Assembly (NCBI GenBank): GCA_947172415.1
Contig: OX359191.1
Coordinates: 7,735,130-7,799,129, forward strand
DNA length: 64,000 nt
Direction of reading: 5' to 3'
From: Chondrosia reniformis
Taxonomy: Eukaryota > Porifera > Demospongiae > Chondrillida > Chondrillidae
Below are positions 9,271 to 20,433 of this stretch, piece by piece (the first letter of the stretch is position 1; every line of letters starts with the position of its first letter). A program made the translations under genes and the position numbers. Under the pieces are notes generated by a model. That model saw nothing but the letters and a program-made list of their open reading frames with translations. It was not told where the DNA came from and did no database searches.

Positions 9271-9354
9271 TACAGTAGGAAGTCAATATCTGAACTTCAA
9301 TTATCTGAACACCCTCCAGTCCTGACGAGTTCGGATTATTGACTTCCTACTGTA
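9271..9354. mobile_element. Short pogo-like MITE (copy in unit 3)
   Basis: CAGTAGGAAGTCAATATCTGAAC at the left is mirrored by GTTCGGATTATTGACTTCCTACTG at the right, with TA on both sides. CAGT ends with TA duplications are typical of pogo/Tigger-type Tc1-mariner elements. Identical or near-identical copies sit at the same relative place at 14,832-14,915, 26,115-26,198 and 31,677-31,760, so they were carried by the block duplications and did not insert independently. Confidence 0.65.
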
Positions 9355-9540
9355 CATATGTATGTGTAGAAGATATATTGCAAAGTCTATACTAACACTA
9401 ACAGTTTCAAGTAATTATTGCATATATATTAAGTTGCTACAAAAACATTGTGTCTACTGTATTGATTATATATATAACATACGTAGGTCTATATAGCACT
9501 AAGCATGCATGTATAGGTGTCACTTTAGAACAAGTGGAGT

Positions 9541-11370
9541 CTAAAAGAAAAAAAACAGTTTCTTTCTCTTTTTGTTCATCTTTTGCAAGGCTTCATTGAT
9601 AGTGGTCATATTTGTAACGAGCTCCCTCTTCATAGACTGAACATCCTCACCAATCAAGGAAAGCTGTTTAGAGAGAGCTGCAACATTTTTACTCTCTTCA
9701 TGAAGATTTTCAGTCAGTGTCTTAACATTTTGTCTCAAGGTGTAAATTGGATTGGGTTCCTATATACGTAGTAATTGTATAACAATTGTTATGAAATATA
9801 TAGACATCAGATTTTCAGCCATGCCTATACGTATACGCATATATATATATAATAAGGTAATACGAAGTGCAAAATTATACGTATAAAAAATAGCTGCCAT
9901 TTTACAGATATATTACATAAGCATGTATATATGTGTGTACATATAAAAGGGACATTGTAATGTACTGACTCTGTTTGTTAAGAATGTCTGATTGTCTTTT
10001 TGTAACTTCTCTGCTAGTATAGCTTGTGTTTCAAAATCAGTTCGTCTCAGCTTTTTGAGCCATCTAATCACAAAATTGTACCTTTTGTTCTTGAAAACTC
10101 GGCGTTTGGTACGCATGAAGCGTCTAGTAAATCTTAAGATGTTCCTTTCTTCCAAATAAAGAATGAAATTTACCTATAAATTTCAAAGTTATTATTTTTG
10201 TGAAGCTTACAATTGTGGACTTGTATGTATTGATTTTATTATAATATATAGTCTCTCTTATGAGTTTTGGCTTGACTTACCCGAAGAGAAATTTTTGTTA
10301 GCAGTGCCTTTTGTTTTTCATTCTGAGTATCACCCACAGCCAAACCAATCTGTATTTACATACGTATGTTAAATAAAAATAACATAATATGTTTATATAG
10401 CCTATTAAGGTTGCTATGTAATTATTATATCTGAGGTTCGCCAGTTAAGGTTGCTAATTATTATATTTGGGGCTCGCTCAGGTTTACCCCACACTAGCTA
10501 GGTGAACGATGATTTTTTACATGTCATGAATCGTGCGTGCATGTACGCATCCGCTAATATATTGGACGGGTGGGTGGATGGATGGATGGATGGATGGATG
10601 CATGTATGCATGCATAGATAGATAGATAGATAGATAGTAGAATTATGTATACGTACATAATATATTTTAAATTCCTCACCAAAAGATTTGAAAACAGAAC
10701 TGGTATAAGAATGACAAAACAGATAAACAGAAAGTATGCCATGCCACTATAGATAATATCTCCTTCATTAAAAATACTGTCGTAGCCAGTAGCACCAGTA
10801 CTCTGCATAAAGACTTTCATGATAGATTTCTGAGGACTACTGTAAGATACCAGATTGTCAGCCTATATGAGTCAATAAAAGTTAGAGAAATCTAGTTTTC
10901 CATTTTATGAAATAGCAGTCAATTATCAAACCAATAATTTGTGCTTTCATTTCTTACCCTGTGATCTCTGATCAGCAACATGTAGAAGGGAATTGCAAAA
11001 GCAAATATTAAAAGAATGGGAAGAAATATCAGCTTTAGGAAGCTGAGGACAATGTTAAAGAACATGTTCATCGGAACACCAGCGAACGGCATATCCTTAA
11101 GCATGATAACAAAGTTGAACCAAGCTGAGCAGACAGCCAGGGCACCTATTTGCCATTGCCAATCTGGGGTACACCAGCAGGGGTTCCCAAACCCAACCAG
11201 AAATATGATGCAACCTACGAATGTCCCCAACTGGAAGTAGTTTTGCCAGTCTTTCCAGTATTGAAGTACTGAAGTGTACATTTGTATACCTTCAACTATA
11301 AGGTAGCCACATATGAATAATATCAGAACAATAGACATGAAATTGAGTCCAACTATCAGTGAGGAAGCTC
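9541..11370 (-). pseudogene. TRPA-like channel fragment A (S2 to C-terminus)
   Basis: Five exons align with the 3' half of the full gene at 31.9-40.2 kb: 10958-11370 (S2-S5, with AWFNFVIML as in the TRPA S4 region), 10680-10862 (pore and S6, ending PVLFSNLL), 10281-10349 (IGLAVGDTQNEKQKALL, the TRPA post-S6 signature), about 9968-10147 (basic segment), and 9541-9759 (coiled-coil tail, stop TAG). The frames are open, but the ankyrin exons and S1 are absent. Sequence homologous to the intron upstream of the S2 exon continues to about 12,175 and stops before where the S1 exon would be. A channel without S1 and its N-terminus is unlikely to work, hence the pseudogene call. Transcription as a short form cannot be excluded. 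Confidence 0.75.
10568..10638. repeat. GGAT/GATA microsatellite in TRPA fragment A intron
   Basis: (GGAT)n then (GATA)n, with lengths that vary among the four TRPA copies (also 16,117-16,186; 27,412-27,481; 32,970-33,049). It lies just downstream of the pore exon. Confidence 0.9.
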
Positions 11371-12828
11371 CTACGTATAGTATAAACCAAGAATGAAAAA
11401 CATTATACTATATAGATGCATAGCGTTATTTAGAATGCTTATATTTTGGATAACAATATTTATGCACTATATAAACAAGGTACATTTCCATATATGATGT
11501 AGAATATATAATTATTTAGATATATACATGTGATACAATATTATCGGATGTATAATAACTGTATACAAGCACGTACCTTCACAATCAAAACCTGCATAAA
11601 GATATATACATAAAAGAGTAACATACAATAGTTAATATACATATATATACATATATTATTTAATTATTTAATTAATTATTTAGATTACCTTAGTATATTG
11701 TAACTTGCACTGTACGTATATATATGTTATTATGAATAAGTATATAATTATGTACATACTATGTAAAATATGACATTGCATGTTTAAATATACACAAACT
11801 GGTTATTTATTACTTATACCCCGTTGCCATGTCATTAGGGAGGCAGCCCATGTCTGAAATAACTAAAAGAACAAAGTAATGCATGAAATTTGCTCAAAGG
11901 ATTAAAACATTTCAGGTAACGAATAAAACAATGGGTAAGATTTACTGCTTCAAGCCATACTTATATCCTATTAATCAGCAAATACTGTTGTACGTATAGG
12001 GTAGGTAATGCCCCCCCCCCCCCCCCATTATCAGCTTGTTGTCATGGCAATGGGATATACATATAAATTATGTATATGTTCATTGTATGCTGATCAAATT
12101 TAAACAGCCCCTCACTTTGCCCAACTGGTACATTTTTGGGACCTACAGTATACATATATTATCATGAAATATATGCCTCAAAGCCATATATACGTGTTAC
12201 TGGCAGTGCTGGTATCTGGTTTACCTTACCTTTGATGTATGACGTCATAATGCAATAAGTCAAATTAATTCCTTACACACAGGTGAGCTGGTTAATGACT
12301 GGAAGTGCAATGTACACCAGTAGAGCCAGGAAATAATTGAGTAAAAATATATAGAGTGATTTTGTCACACTCAGTAGTACCAGTGATCCTAATATTTGAA
12401 ATTATCAGTGATATCCCACTTGCTTTTTAAGGCCAAGAAGTATACTTTTGTATTTAGATTGAAGAACAGGATGCAGTTATATAGAGTTGCCTTATTCACA
12501 ATTCCTTTAATTTAAATATTACATGAATTTGTCCCAAACTTACAATATCCTTGCAAGCTACATTGGTATGTACGTAAGTACGTAAAGGAGCCCTTAGTGA
12601 ACATTTAGCTGCATGTAAATGGCAGTTGATGTACTTTGGAATACATTGATTAAACTTATATACCTGTTTTAAGAACCCATGCATCTTTCTAATAATTATT
12701 TAATTGTATATCGCTTGAGTTAGACAATTTTGGCTCTGCATGACTTATGACTTTTGATTGAGATATGTATAGATATCTTTGCATCTCTTTCAAAATAATG
12801 CATTATTCCCTATTATATATTCATGTAG
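11371..12828. other. TRPA intron remnant and deleted CEP19-like 5' part
   Basis: 11,371-12,175 matches the intron upstream of the S2 exon in the full TRPA gene (33,772-34,552), including a poly-C run near 12,010. It then switches abruptly to the array spacer (ATGCCTCAAAGCCATATATACGTG). At about 12,520-12,530 the CEP19-like exon c is deleted: AATTTAAATATTACATGAATTTGTCCC joins spacer directly to intron sequence. No gene in this stretch. Confidence 0.65.
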
Positions 12829-13085
12829 GTCCTTCAAAGAGAGGTACATCAAATGATAATTATGAGTCAGATTTTGAGGACACTGAGGAGGTTATTGACC
12901 TAAACAAAGCCAGTACAAATGTCTTGTTGCAAAAGAAGGAGGAGATGGATATTCTCTTTGAAGCTAACAGAGTTACTCCCGGTGACAAAGACTGGGTGTA
13001 TGATAAAGTAGTAGATTTTGGAGAAGAAGATAAATTGTCATGTGGTTGGGATGATGAATCAGAGAACAGTGACATTGTCATATAA
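12829..13085 (+). pseudogene. CEP19-like copy 4, last exon only
   Basis: Only exon d (acceptor TTCATGTAG, then the GPSKRG...SENSDIVI coding stretch and stop) is present. Exon c and its donor are gone through the deletion at about 12,525. The reading frame of exon d is still intact, including SCGWD. Without the upstream exons it cannot encode a complete CEP19-like protein unless spliced from elsewhere. Identical arrangement in copy 8. Confidence 0.75.
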
Positions 13086-13297
13086 GAGCGAGATATATGA
13101 AAGATTAATATATCCTCTTCAGAATTTAACTCCCCATGCACCCCAGCCTCCAACTACTCATCTTATATAAACATTTTATGCATGAATAATCATTGATTTG
13201 AATATTATTATAATACCATCCTTAATTATTGTATATAAGCAAACGTATTTGTTTCCTTTTTATGTTTGATAACTAGTTCTTGTGCCTTTTCGCTCTA

Positions 13298-14122
13298 TTA
13301 ATTGGTAATGACTGCTTTAGAACCAACATAAAATATGCATGCTTTTTTTTCAATTTTCGAAAAATGAACTTCAACAGGATATTTCAGCTCATTGGAGTAT
13401 ACTGCGGTGGTTTCGATGCAAGAAAATCCTGCTTTCTTCAGGCAAGCAACCACATAATCTTCTTCTACAGGTAGGTCATTGAAGAATTCATTGCCAACTT
13501 TGTAACCATCAACGCCCGGTGGGTGCTTCCAGCATCCAAGAATTATCTTTCCACCTTCTCTCACCAAAAATGACAGTTTATGAACGAAGACGTCGAATTC
13601 TTCTTCATTTCGAGCACAAGTTTCGACTACACCCACACAGGTTACAATGTCGTACGGACCTTCGTAGCCATTTTGTATAATCTTCTCACTACGAAGGTCG
13701 CACGAAACAACTGCTTTGGTGATGGTTTTGAGACGACGTTCGCGATCCTCAATTGCATCTTCCTTTCTGTTACCTTCGAAATCTTCGACAACTTGTTTAA
13801 GGAAAGGAGACCAATCAAAAGCGTCAGGTTCGCCCTTCAGCCAGTCATTCAGGGCAGCTCGATTCTTCTCGGTATATTCAGCCATACAGATCTCAGACAC
13901 TACACCTGCAGCACCTATAACAACATGGAACGAACACCCTGCCCCGTAGTCAAGCATATTGCGGCACAACTCTTGGTTTTCATTGATCCTTTTAAAAGTG
14001 TCATGGATAAACTTGAGGATACCTTGTCTTCTGTCTAAAGTACCGCAGTAAGACTCTAAAAAGGATTTGGGATCAAAGCGATCCGAGTAACCCTGAAAAT
14101 CAACTTTACCATGTTCTACCAT
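13298..14122 (-). CDS. NNMT/PNMT/TEMT-family methyltransferase, copy 4
   Basis: Intronless, 274 aa, start MVEHGKVDFQ. Long C-terminal form, with HFSKIEKKAC where copy 3 has HFSEIEKFVC. Distinctive residues: EDRERRLKTITK and EEDYVVACL. SAM and DWSPF motifs intact. The predicted protein is the same as copy 8. An inverted copy of its 5' end lies upstream from about 14,130. Confidence 0.93.
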   Translation of the reverse strand: MVEHGKVDFQGYSDRFDPKSFLESYCGTLDRRQGILKFIHDTFKRINENQELCRNMLDYGAGCSFHVVIGAAGVVSEICMAEYTEKNRAALNDWLKGEPDAFDWSPFLKQVVEDFEGNRKEDAIEDRERRLKTITKAVVSCDLRSEKIIQNGYEGPYDIVTCVGVVETCARNEEEFDVFVHKLSFLVREGGKIILGCWKHPPGVDGYKVGNEFFNDLPVEEDYVVACLKKAGFSCIETTAVYSNELKYPVEVHFSKIEKKACIFYVGSKAVITN

Positions 14123-14336
14123 AATGCTTCGTAAAATTGATTTTCAGGGTTATCCGGGATCGCTTTGACCCCAAATCCTTTTTAGAGCCTCACTGCGGTT
14201 ACTGCGGTCAATTTTACCATGTTCTACCTCGAACTGTTATAGACCGTATATAGGTACGTGCTAATTGACACAAAAAGCAAAGCTCGTTATGTAATGGGGA
14301 CAATGGGTTCACAAACATTATTCAATGCACAACACA

Positions 14337-14374
14337 CCCTACATAAGGAGTACGGTAGTACTCCTTATGTAGGG
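14337..14374. repeat. 17-bp perfect palindrome (unit 4)
   Basis: CCCTACATAAGGAGTAC, a 4-bp loop GGTA, then GTACTCCTTATGTAGGG. It occupies a position where units 3, 5 and 7 carry other sequence around CCATCCCTACATCTTCAC. The same palindrome recurs at 31,182-31,219. It may be a terminator-like hairpin, a small element end or a gene-conversion scar; function unknown. Confidence 0.8.
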
Positions 14375-14831
14375 ATGACACGGTTTTATTGTTCTCTACA
14401 TATACAATCAAATAAAGTTACATCAATACATTTTAATGTGTACAGTTCCTTTTGAACGTTAACAACAGAAGTAGCAAAATCTGGAAACGTTGATGCATTG
14501 AACCGATAATATGCTCAATGTGTATGCGTACATTTGCCAGCTTCCGTGTTGCCTCTACTTGTGCTGGATCAAGTTGGTCAACTCCTCATGTGAAGGCACC
14601 CAGATCTATAGGCATCTGGATATGACTGCATGTGGTCTAATAATATATGGTCAACATCATTACTGTTTTCAAATTGATACTCTTTACAGATGTACCAGTT
14701 TCTAGCTGATACAAGCATTATTTGGCATTGTATATACGTATATTTAAGCAATAGAGTATTCATTATGATTATACTACAGTTATACTGTAATATAATAGTG
14801 TAAAATGAGAATTAGATGTTTCATGTTTATG

Positions 14832-14915
14832 TACAGTAGGAAGTCAATATCTGAACTTCAATTATCTGAACACCCTCCAGTCCTGACGAGTTCGGATTAT
14901 TGACTTCCTACTGTA
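14832..14915. mobile_element. Short pogo-like MITE (copy in unit 4)
   Basis: Same CAGTAGGAAGTCAATA inverted ends and TA borders as the element at 9,271-9,354. Confidence 0.62.
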
Positions 14916-15097
14916 CGTATGTATGTGTAGAAGATATATTGCAAAGTCTATACTAACACTAGCAGTTTCAAGTAATTATTGCATATATATAAAGTTGCTA
15001 CAAAAACATTGTGTCTACTGTATTGATTATATATATAACATACGTAGGTCTATATAGCACTAAGCATGTGTAGGTGTCACTTTAGAACAAGTGGAGT

Positions 15098-16918
15098 CTA
15101 AAAGAAAAAAAACAGTTTCTTTCTCTTTTTGTTCATCTTTTGCAAGGCTTCATTGATAGTGGTCATATTTGTAACGAGCTCCCTCTTCATAGACTGAACA
15201 TCCTCACCAATCAAGGAAAGCTGTTTAGAGAGAGCTGCAACATTTTTACTCTCTTCATGAAGATTTTCAGTCAGTGTCTTAACATTTTGTCTCAAGGTGT
15301 AAATTGGATTGGGTTCCTATATACGTAGTAATTGTATAACAATTGTTATGAAATATATAGACATCAGATTTTCAGCCATGCCTATACGTATACGCATATA
15401 TATATATAATAAGGTAATACGAAGTGCAAAATTATAAATAGCTGCCATTTTACAGATATATTACATAAGCATGTATATATGTGTGTACATATAAAAGGGA
15501 CATTGTAATGTACTGACTCTGTTTGTTAAGAATGTCTGATTGTCTTTTTGTAACTTCTCTGCTAGTATAGCTTGTGTTTCAAAATCAGTTCGTCTCAGCT
15601 TTTTGAGCCATCTAATCACAAAATTGTACCTTTTGTTCTTGAAAACTCGGCGTTTGGTACGCATGAAGCGTCTAGTAAATCTTAAGATGTTCCTTTCTTC
15701 CAAATAAAGAATGAAATTTACCTATAAATTTCAAAGTTATTATTTTTGTGAAGCTTACAATTGTGGACTTGTATGTATTGATTTTATTATAATATATAGT
15801 CTCTCTTATGAGTTTTGGCCTGACTTACCCGAAGAGAAATTTTTGTTAGCAGTGCCTTTTGTTTTTCATTCTGAGTATCACCCACAGCCAAACCAATCTG
15901 TATTTACATACGTATGTTAAATAAAAAGAACATAATATGTTTATATAGCCTATTAAGGTTGCTATGTAATTATTATATCTGGGGTTCGCCAGTTAAGGTT
16001 GCTAATTATTATATTTGGGGCTCGCTCAGGTTCACCCCACCCTAGCTAGGTGAACGATGATTTTTTACATGTCATGAATCATGCGTGCATGTACGCATCC
16101 GCTAACATATTGGACGGGTGGGTGGATGGATGGATGGATGGATGCATGTATGCATGCATGCATAGATAGATAGATAGATAGATAGTAGAATTATGTATAC
16201 GTACATAATATATTTTAAATTCCTCACCAAAAGATTTGAAAACAGAACTGGTATAAGAATGACAAAACAGATAAACAGAAAGTATGCCATGCCACTATAG
16301 ATAATATCTCCTTCATTAAAAATACTGTCGTAGCCAGTAGCACCAGTACTCTGCATAAAGACTTTCATGATAGATTTCTGAGGACTACTGTAAGATACCA
16401 GATTGTCAGCCTATATAAGTCAATAAAAGTTAGAGAAATCTAGTTTTCCATTTTATGAAATAGCAGTCAATTATCAAACCAATAATTTGTGCTTTCATTT
16501 CTTACCCTGTGATCTCTGATCAGCAACATGTAGAAGGGAATTGCAAAAGCAAATATTAAAAGAATGGGAAGAAATATCAGCTTTAGGAAGCTGAGGACAA
16601 TGTTAAAGAACATGTTCATCGGAACACCAGCGAACGGCATATCCTTAAGCATGATAACAAAGTTGAACCAAGCTGAGCAGACAGCCAGGGCACCTATTTG
16701 CCATTGCCAATCTGGGGTACACCAGCAGGGGTTCCCAAACCCAACCAGAAATATGATGCAACCTACGAATGTCCCCAACTGGAAGTAGTTTTGCCAGTCT
16801 TTCCAGTATTGAAGTACTGAAGTGTACATTTGTATACCTTCAACTATAAGGTAGCCACATATGAACAATATCAGAACAATAGACATGAAATTGAGTCCAA
16901 CTATCAGTGAAGAAGCTC
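15098..16918 (-). pseudogene. TRPA-like channel fragment B (S2 to C-terminus)
   Basis: Same five-exon 3' half as fragment A, with open frames. The upstream intron remnant is shorter, ending at about 17,090 where GATACAATAT runs straight into the array spacer ATGCCTCAAAGCC. The first exon can be read upstream without a stop into intron sequence, which is chance. Lacks S1 and all ankyrin exons. The breakpoint differs from fragments A and C, so at least two separate truncation or recombination events shaped the set. Confidence 0.73.
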
Positions 16919-17470
16919 CTACGTATAGTATAAACAAAGAATGATAAACATTATACATATATAGATGCATAGCATTATTTAGAATGCTTATATTTTGGAT
17001 AACAATATTTATGCACTATATAAACAAGGTACATTTCCATATATGGTGCAGAATATATAATTATTTAGATATACGTATACATGTGATACAATATATGCCT
17101 CAAAGCCATATATACGTGTTACTGGCAGTGCTGGTATCTCGTTTACCTTACCTTTGATGTATGACGTCATAATGCAATAAGTCAAATTAATTCCTTACAC
17201 ACAGGTGAGCTGGTTAATGACTGTAAGTGCAATGTACACCAGTAGAGCCAGTAAATAATTGAGTAAAAATATATAGAGTGATTTTGTCACACTCAGTAGT
17301 ACCAGCTCCTAATATTTGAAATTATCAGTGCTATCCTACTTGCTTTTTAAGGCCGAGAAGTATACTTTTGTATTGAGATTGAAGAACAGGATGCAATTAT
17401 ATAGAGTTGCCTTATTCACAATTCCTTTAATTTAAATACATGAAATTCCTTATTATATGTACCTGGTTAG

Positions 17471-18461
17471 TTAGTATCACTGCTGAAGAGACTGGAAACT
17501 GGAGATGTTAAGAAGATTGAAACAGAAGCTGCACCTCATTTTGAGCTGAAAAGTGATGAATTACTGGATGCAAGGAAGCCACAGTTGACTCAGATTGTTT
17601 GTAAATCATCCAATCAGCTTACAGATGTGCCCACCAATCAGGATGTATCTTCAGTGCCTCCTAACCTCCTTGACCTAAGACAACTGCCTAGCCTAGATTA
17701 CATCAGTACTGGTGCAGGAACCTTTAAGAACAATGAAAAGACTAAATTAGTAACTCCACCTGGAGACCATTCTGATGACCAGCAGAGTCTGGATGATATT
17801 CTCAAAGAATTTGGTGATGTCTCTAGTGACAACAGTGTCAATAATGAACAGCAATTCACTGGAGGTGGTAAAACTGTGCAAGGTAATAGAATTTGTCCCA
17901 AACTTACAATATCCTTGCAAGCTAAATTGGTGTGTCGGTAAAGGAGCCCTTAGTGAACATTTAGCTGTATGATGAACTGTAAATGGCAGTTGATGTACTT
18001 TTGAATACATTGATTAAACTTATACCTCTTTTAAGAACCCATGCATCTTTCTAATACCTAATTATTTGAGCTAACCTAATTGTATTGCTTGAGTTAGACA
18101 ATATTGGTTCTGCATGACTGGTAACTTTTGATTGAGATATGTATATAGATATCTTTGCACCTTTTTCAAAATAATTCATTATTCCCTATTGTATATTCAT
18201 GTAGGTCCTTCAAAGAGAGGCGCATCAAATGATAATTATGAGTCAGATTTTGAGGACACTGAGGAGGTTATTGACCTAAACAAAGCCAGTACAAATGTCT
18301 TGTTGCAAAAGAAGGAGGAGATGGATGTTCTCTTTGAAGCTAACAGAGTTACTCCCGGTGACAAAGACTGGGTGTATGATAAAGTAGTAGATTTTGGAGA
18401 AGAAGATAAATTGTCATGTGGTTGGGACGATGAATCAGAGAACAGTGACATTGTCATTTAA
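17471..18461 (+). CDS. CEP19-like protein, copy 5 (N-terminal exons missing)
   Basis: Exon c 17471-17882 and exon d 18205-18461, in phase and intact. Distinct residues include IVCKSSN (Gly to Cys) and DVPTNQD. The upstream spacer is the type without exons a and b; truncated TRPA fragment B abuts it. It may be non-functional or use an unrecognised first exon. Confidence 0.55.
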
Positions 18462-18673
18462 GAGCGAGATATATGAAAGATTAATATATCCTCTTCAGAA
18501 TTTAACTCCCCATGCACCCCGGCCTCCAACTACTCATCTTATATAATCATTTTGTGCATGAATGATCATTGATTTGAATATTATTATAATACCATCCTTA
18601 ATTATTGTATATAAGCAAACGTATTTGTTTCCTTTTTATGTTTGATAACTAGTTCTTGTGCCTTTTAGCTCTA

Positions 18674-19492
18674 TTAATTGGTAATGACTGTTTTAGAACC
18701 AACATAAAATATGCATCCTTTTTTTTCAACTTTAACAGGATATTTCAGCTCACTGGGGTATACTGCGGTGGTTTCGATGCAAGAAAATCCTGCTTTCTTC
18801 AGGCAAGCAACCACAAACTCTTCTTCTACAGGTAGGTCATTGAAGAATTCATTCCCAACTTTGTAACCATCAACGCCCGGTGGGTGCTTCCAGCATCCAA
18901 GAATTATCTTTCCACCTTCTCTCACCAAAAATGACAGTTTATGAACGAAGACGTCGAATTCTTCTTCATTTCGAGCACAAGTTTCGACTACACCCACACA
19001 GGTTACAATGTCGTACGGACCTTCATAGCCATTTTGTATGATCTTCTCACTACGAAGGTCGCACGAAACAACTGCTTTGGTGATGGTTTTGAGACGACGT
19101 TTGCGATCCTCAATTGCATCTTCCTTTCTGTTACCTTCGAAATCTTCGACAACTTGTTTAAGGAAAGGAGACCAATCAAAAGCGTCAGGTTCGCCCTTCA
19201 GCCAGTCATTCAGGGCAGCTCGATTCTTCTCGGTATATTCAGCCATACAGATCTCAGACACTACACCTGCAGCACCTATAACAATATCGAACGAACACCC
19301 TGCCCCGTAGTCAAGCATATTGCGGCACAACTCGTGGTTTTCATTGATCCTTTTAAAAGTGTCATGGATAAACTTGAGGATACCTTGACTTTTGTCTAAA
19401 GTACCGCAGTAAGACTCTAAAAAGGATTTGGGGTCAAAGCGATCCGAGTAACCCTGAAAATCTTTACCATGTTCTACCATAACGCTTTGCAA
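18674..19492 (-). CDS. NNMT/PNMT/TEMT-family methyltransferase, copy 5
   Basis: Intronless, 272 aa from MQSVMVEHGK (268 from MVEHGK). It is a mosaic: its N-terminus (HGKDFQ, upstream in-frame ATG, inverted 5' duplicate upstream) is of the copy 3/7 type, while its C-terminus (KYPVKVEKKGC, short form) is of the copy 1/2/6 type. It also has TLDKSQ, SFDIVIG and SKTVITN. The mosaic suggests gene conversion or crossover within the array. Motifs intact. Confidence 0.92.
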   Translation of the reverse strand: MQSVMVEHGKDFQGYSDRFDPKSFLESYCGTLDKSQGILKFIHDTFKRINENHELCRNMLDYGAGCSFDIVIGAAGVVSEICMAEYTEKNRAALNDWLKGEPDAFDWSPFLKQVVEDFEGNRKEDAIEDRKRRLKTITKAVVSCDLRSEKIIQNGYEGPYDIVTCVGVVETCARNEEEFDVFVHKLSFLVREGGKIILGCWKHPPGVDGYKVGNEFFNDLPVEEEFVVACLKKAGFSCIETTAVYPSELKYPVKVEKKGCIFYVGSKTVITN

Positions 19493-20433
19493 AATTGATT
19501 TTCAGGGTTATCCGGGATCGCTTTGACCCCAAATCCTTTTTAGAGTCTTACTGCGGTTACTGCGGTCAATTTTACCATGTTCTACCTCGAACTGTTATAG
19601 ACCGTATATAGGTACGTGCTAATTGACGCAAAAAGCAAAGCACGTTATGTAATGGGGACAATGGGTTCACAAACATTATTCAATGCTTTTTGTGCCATCC
19701 CTACATCTTCACTATTTTTGTAGAAAATTTTTATTGTTCTCTACATAATATAATCAAATAAAGTTACACCAATACATTTAATGTGTACAGTTCCTTTTGG
19801 ACGTTAACAACAGAAGTAGCAAAATCTGGAAACGTTGATGCATTGAACTGATAATATGCTCAATGTGTATGTGTACATTTGCAGCTTCCGTGTTGCCTCT
19901 ACTTGCGCTGGATCAAGTTGGTCAACTCCTCATGTGAAGGCACCCAGACCTATAGGCATCCGGATATGACTGCATGTGATCTAATGATATATGGTCAACA
20001 TCATTACTGTTTTGATACTCTTTAGAGATGTACCAGTTTCTAGCTCGAACTGTTACAGAGACCGTCTAGATACGTGCTAATTAGGGCCCGCGGTCTCTTT
20101 GTTACTCCCAAACTGGCGCCAATCATTTTTATCGGCCTCAATTCGAGCCCGACTGTAGGTTCCCTATGAAACCAAAGATCATCATGGCTTTCATTAACTG
20201 AAAATTATGAAGATATGCAGAGCATCTTTACTAGAAGAGCAAGCTTGCATAAATCAAACAGCTGCCCAGACCTTTCAGAAGATAATCTTTATGTTTCAAT
20301 TATAGAAGGATTAAGCATCAGAAAGAGATGATATCAATAAATTAATTTGTTTATTCATGTACCCCTTGCTTCTCTATTGTGTGTATAATGTTGCAACTTA
20401 CACTGTGATTATGCAATACAAGAAATATGGAAG
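19493..20433. other. Chimeric spacer with block junction at about 20,041
   Basis: 19,497-20,040 matches the spacer after MT copy 3 (8,598-9,140), including the inverted 5' duplicate. At TACCAGTTTCTAGC|TCGAACTGTTACAGAGACC it changes to the spacer after MT copy 1 (from 2,051). 20,041-20,433 then holds the promoter-like block leading to CEP19-like copy 6. This is the left edge of the second duplicated block. Confidence 0.7.

Noticed and set aside
9583..9771. Plus-strand frames over the TRPA C-terminal exon and the S2-S5 exon (also 11,016-11,240)
   Set aside because: Antisense shadows of TRPA exons; composition reflects the complementary coding strand.
12010..12026. Poly-C runs (also near 28,857, 34,386 and 42,800)
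   Set aside because: Simple homopolymers of varying length; no structure beyond slippage.
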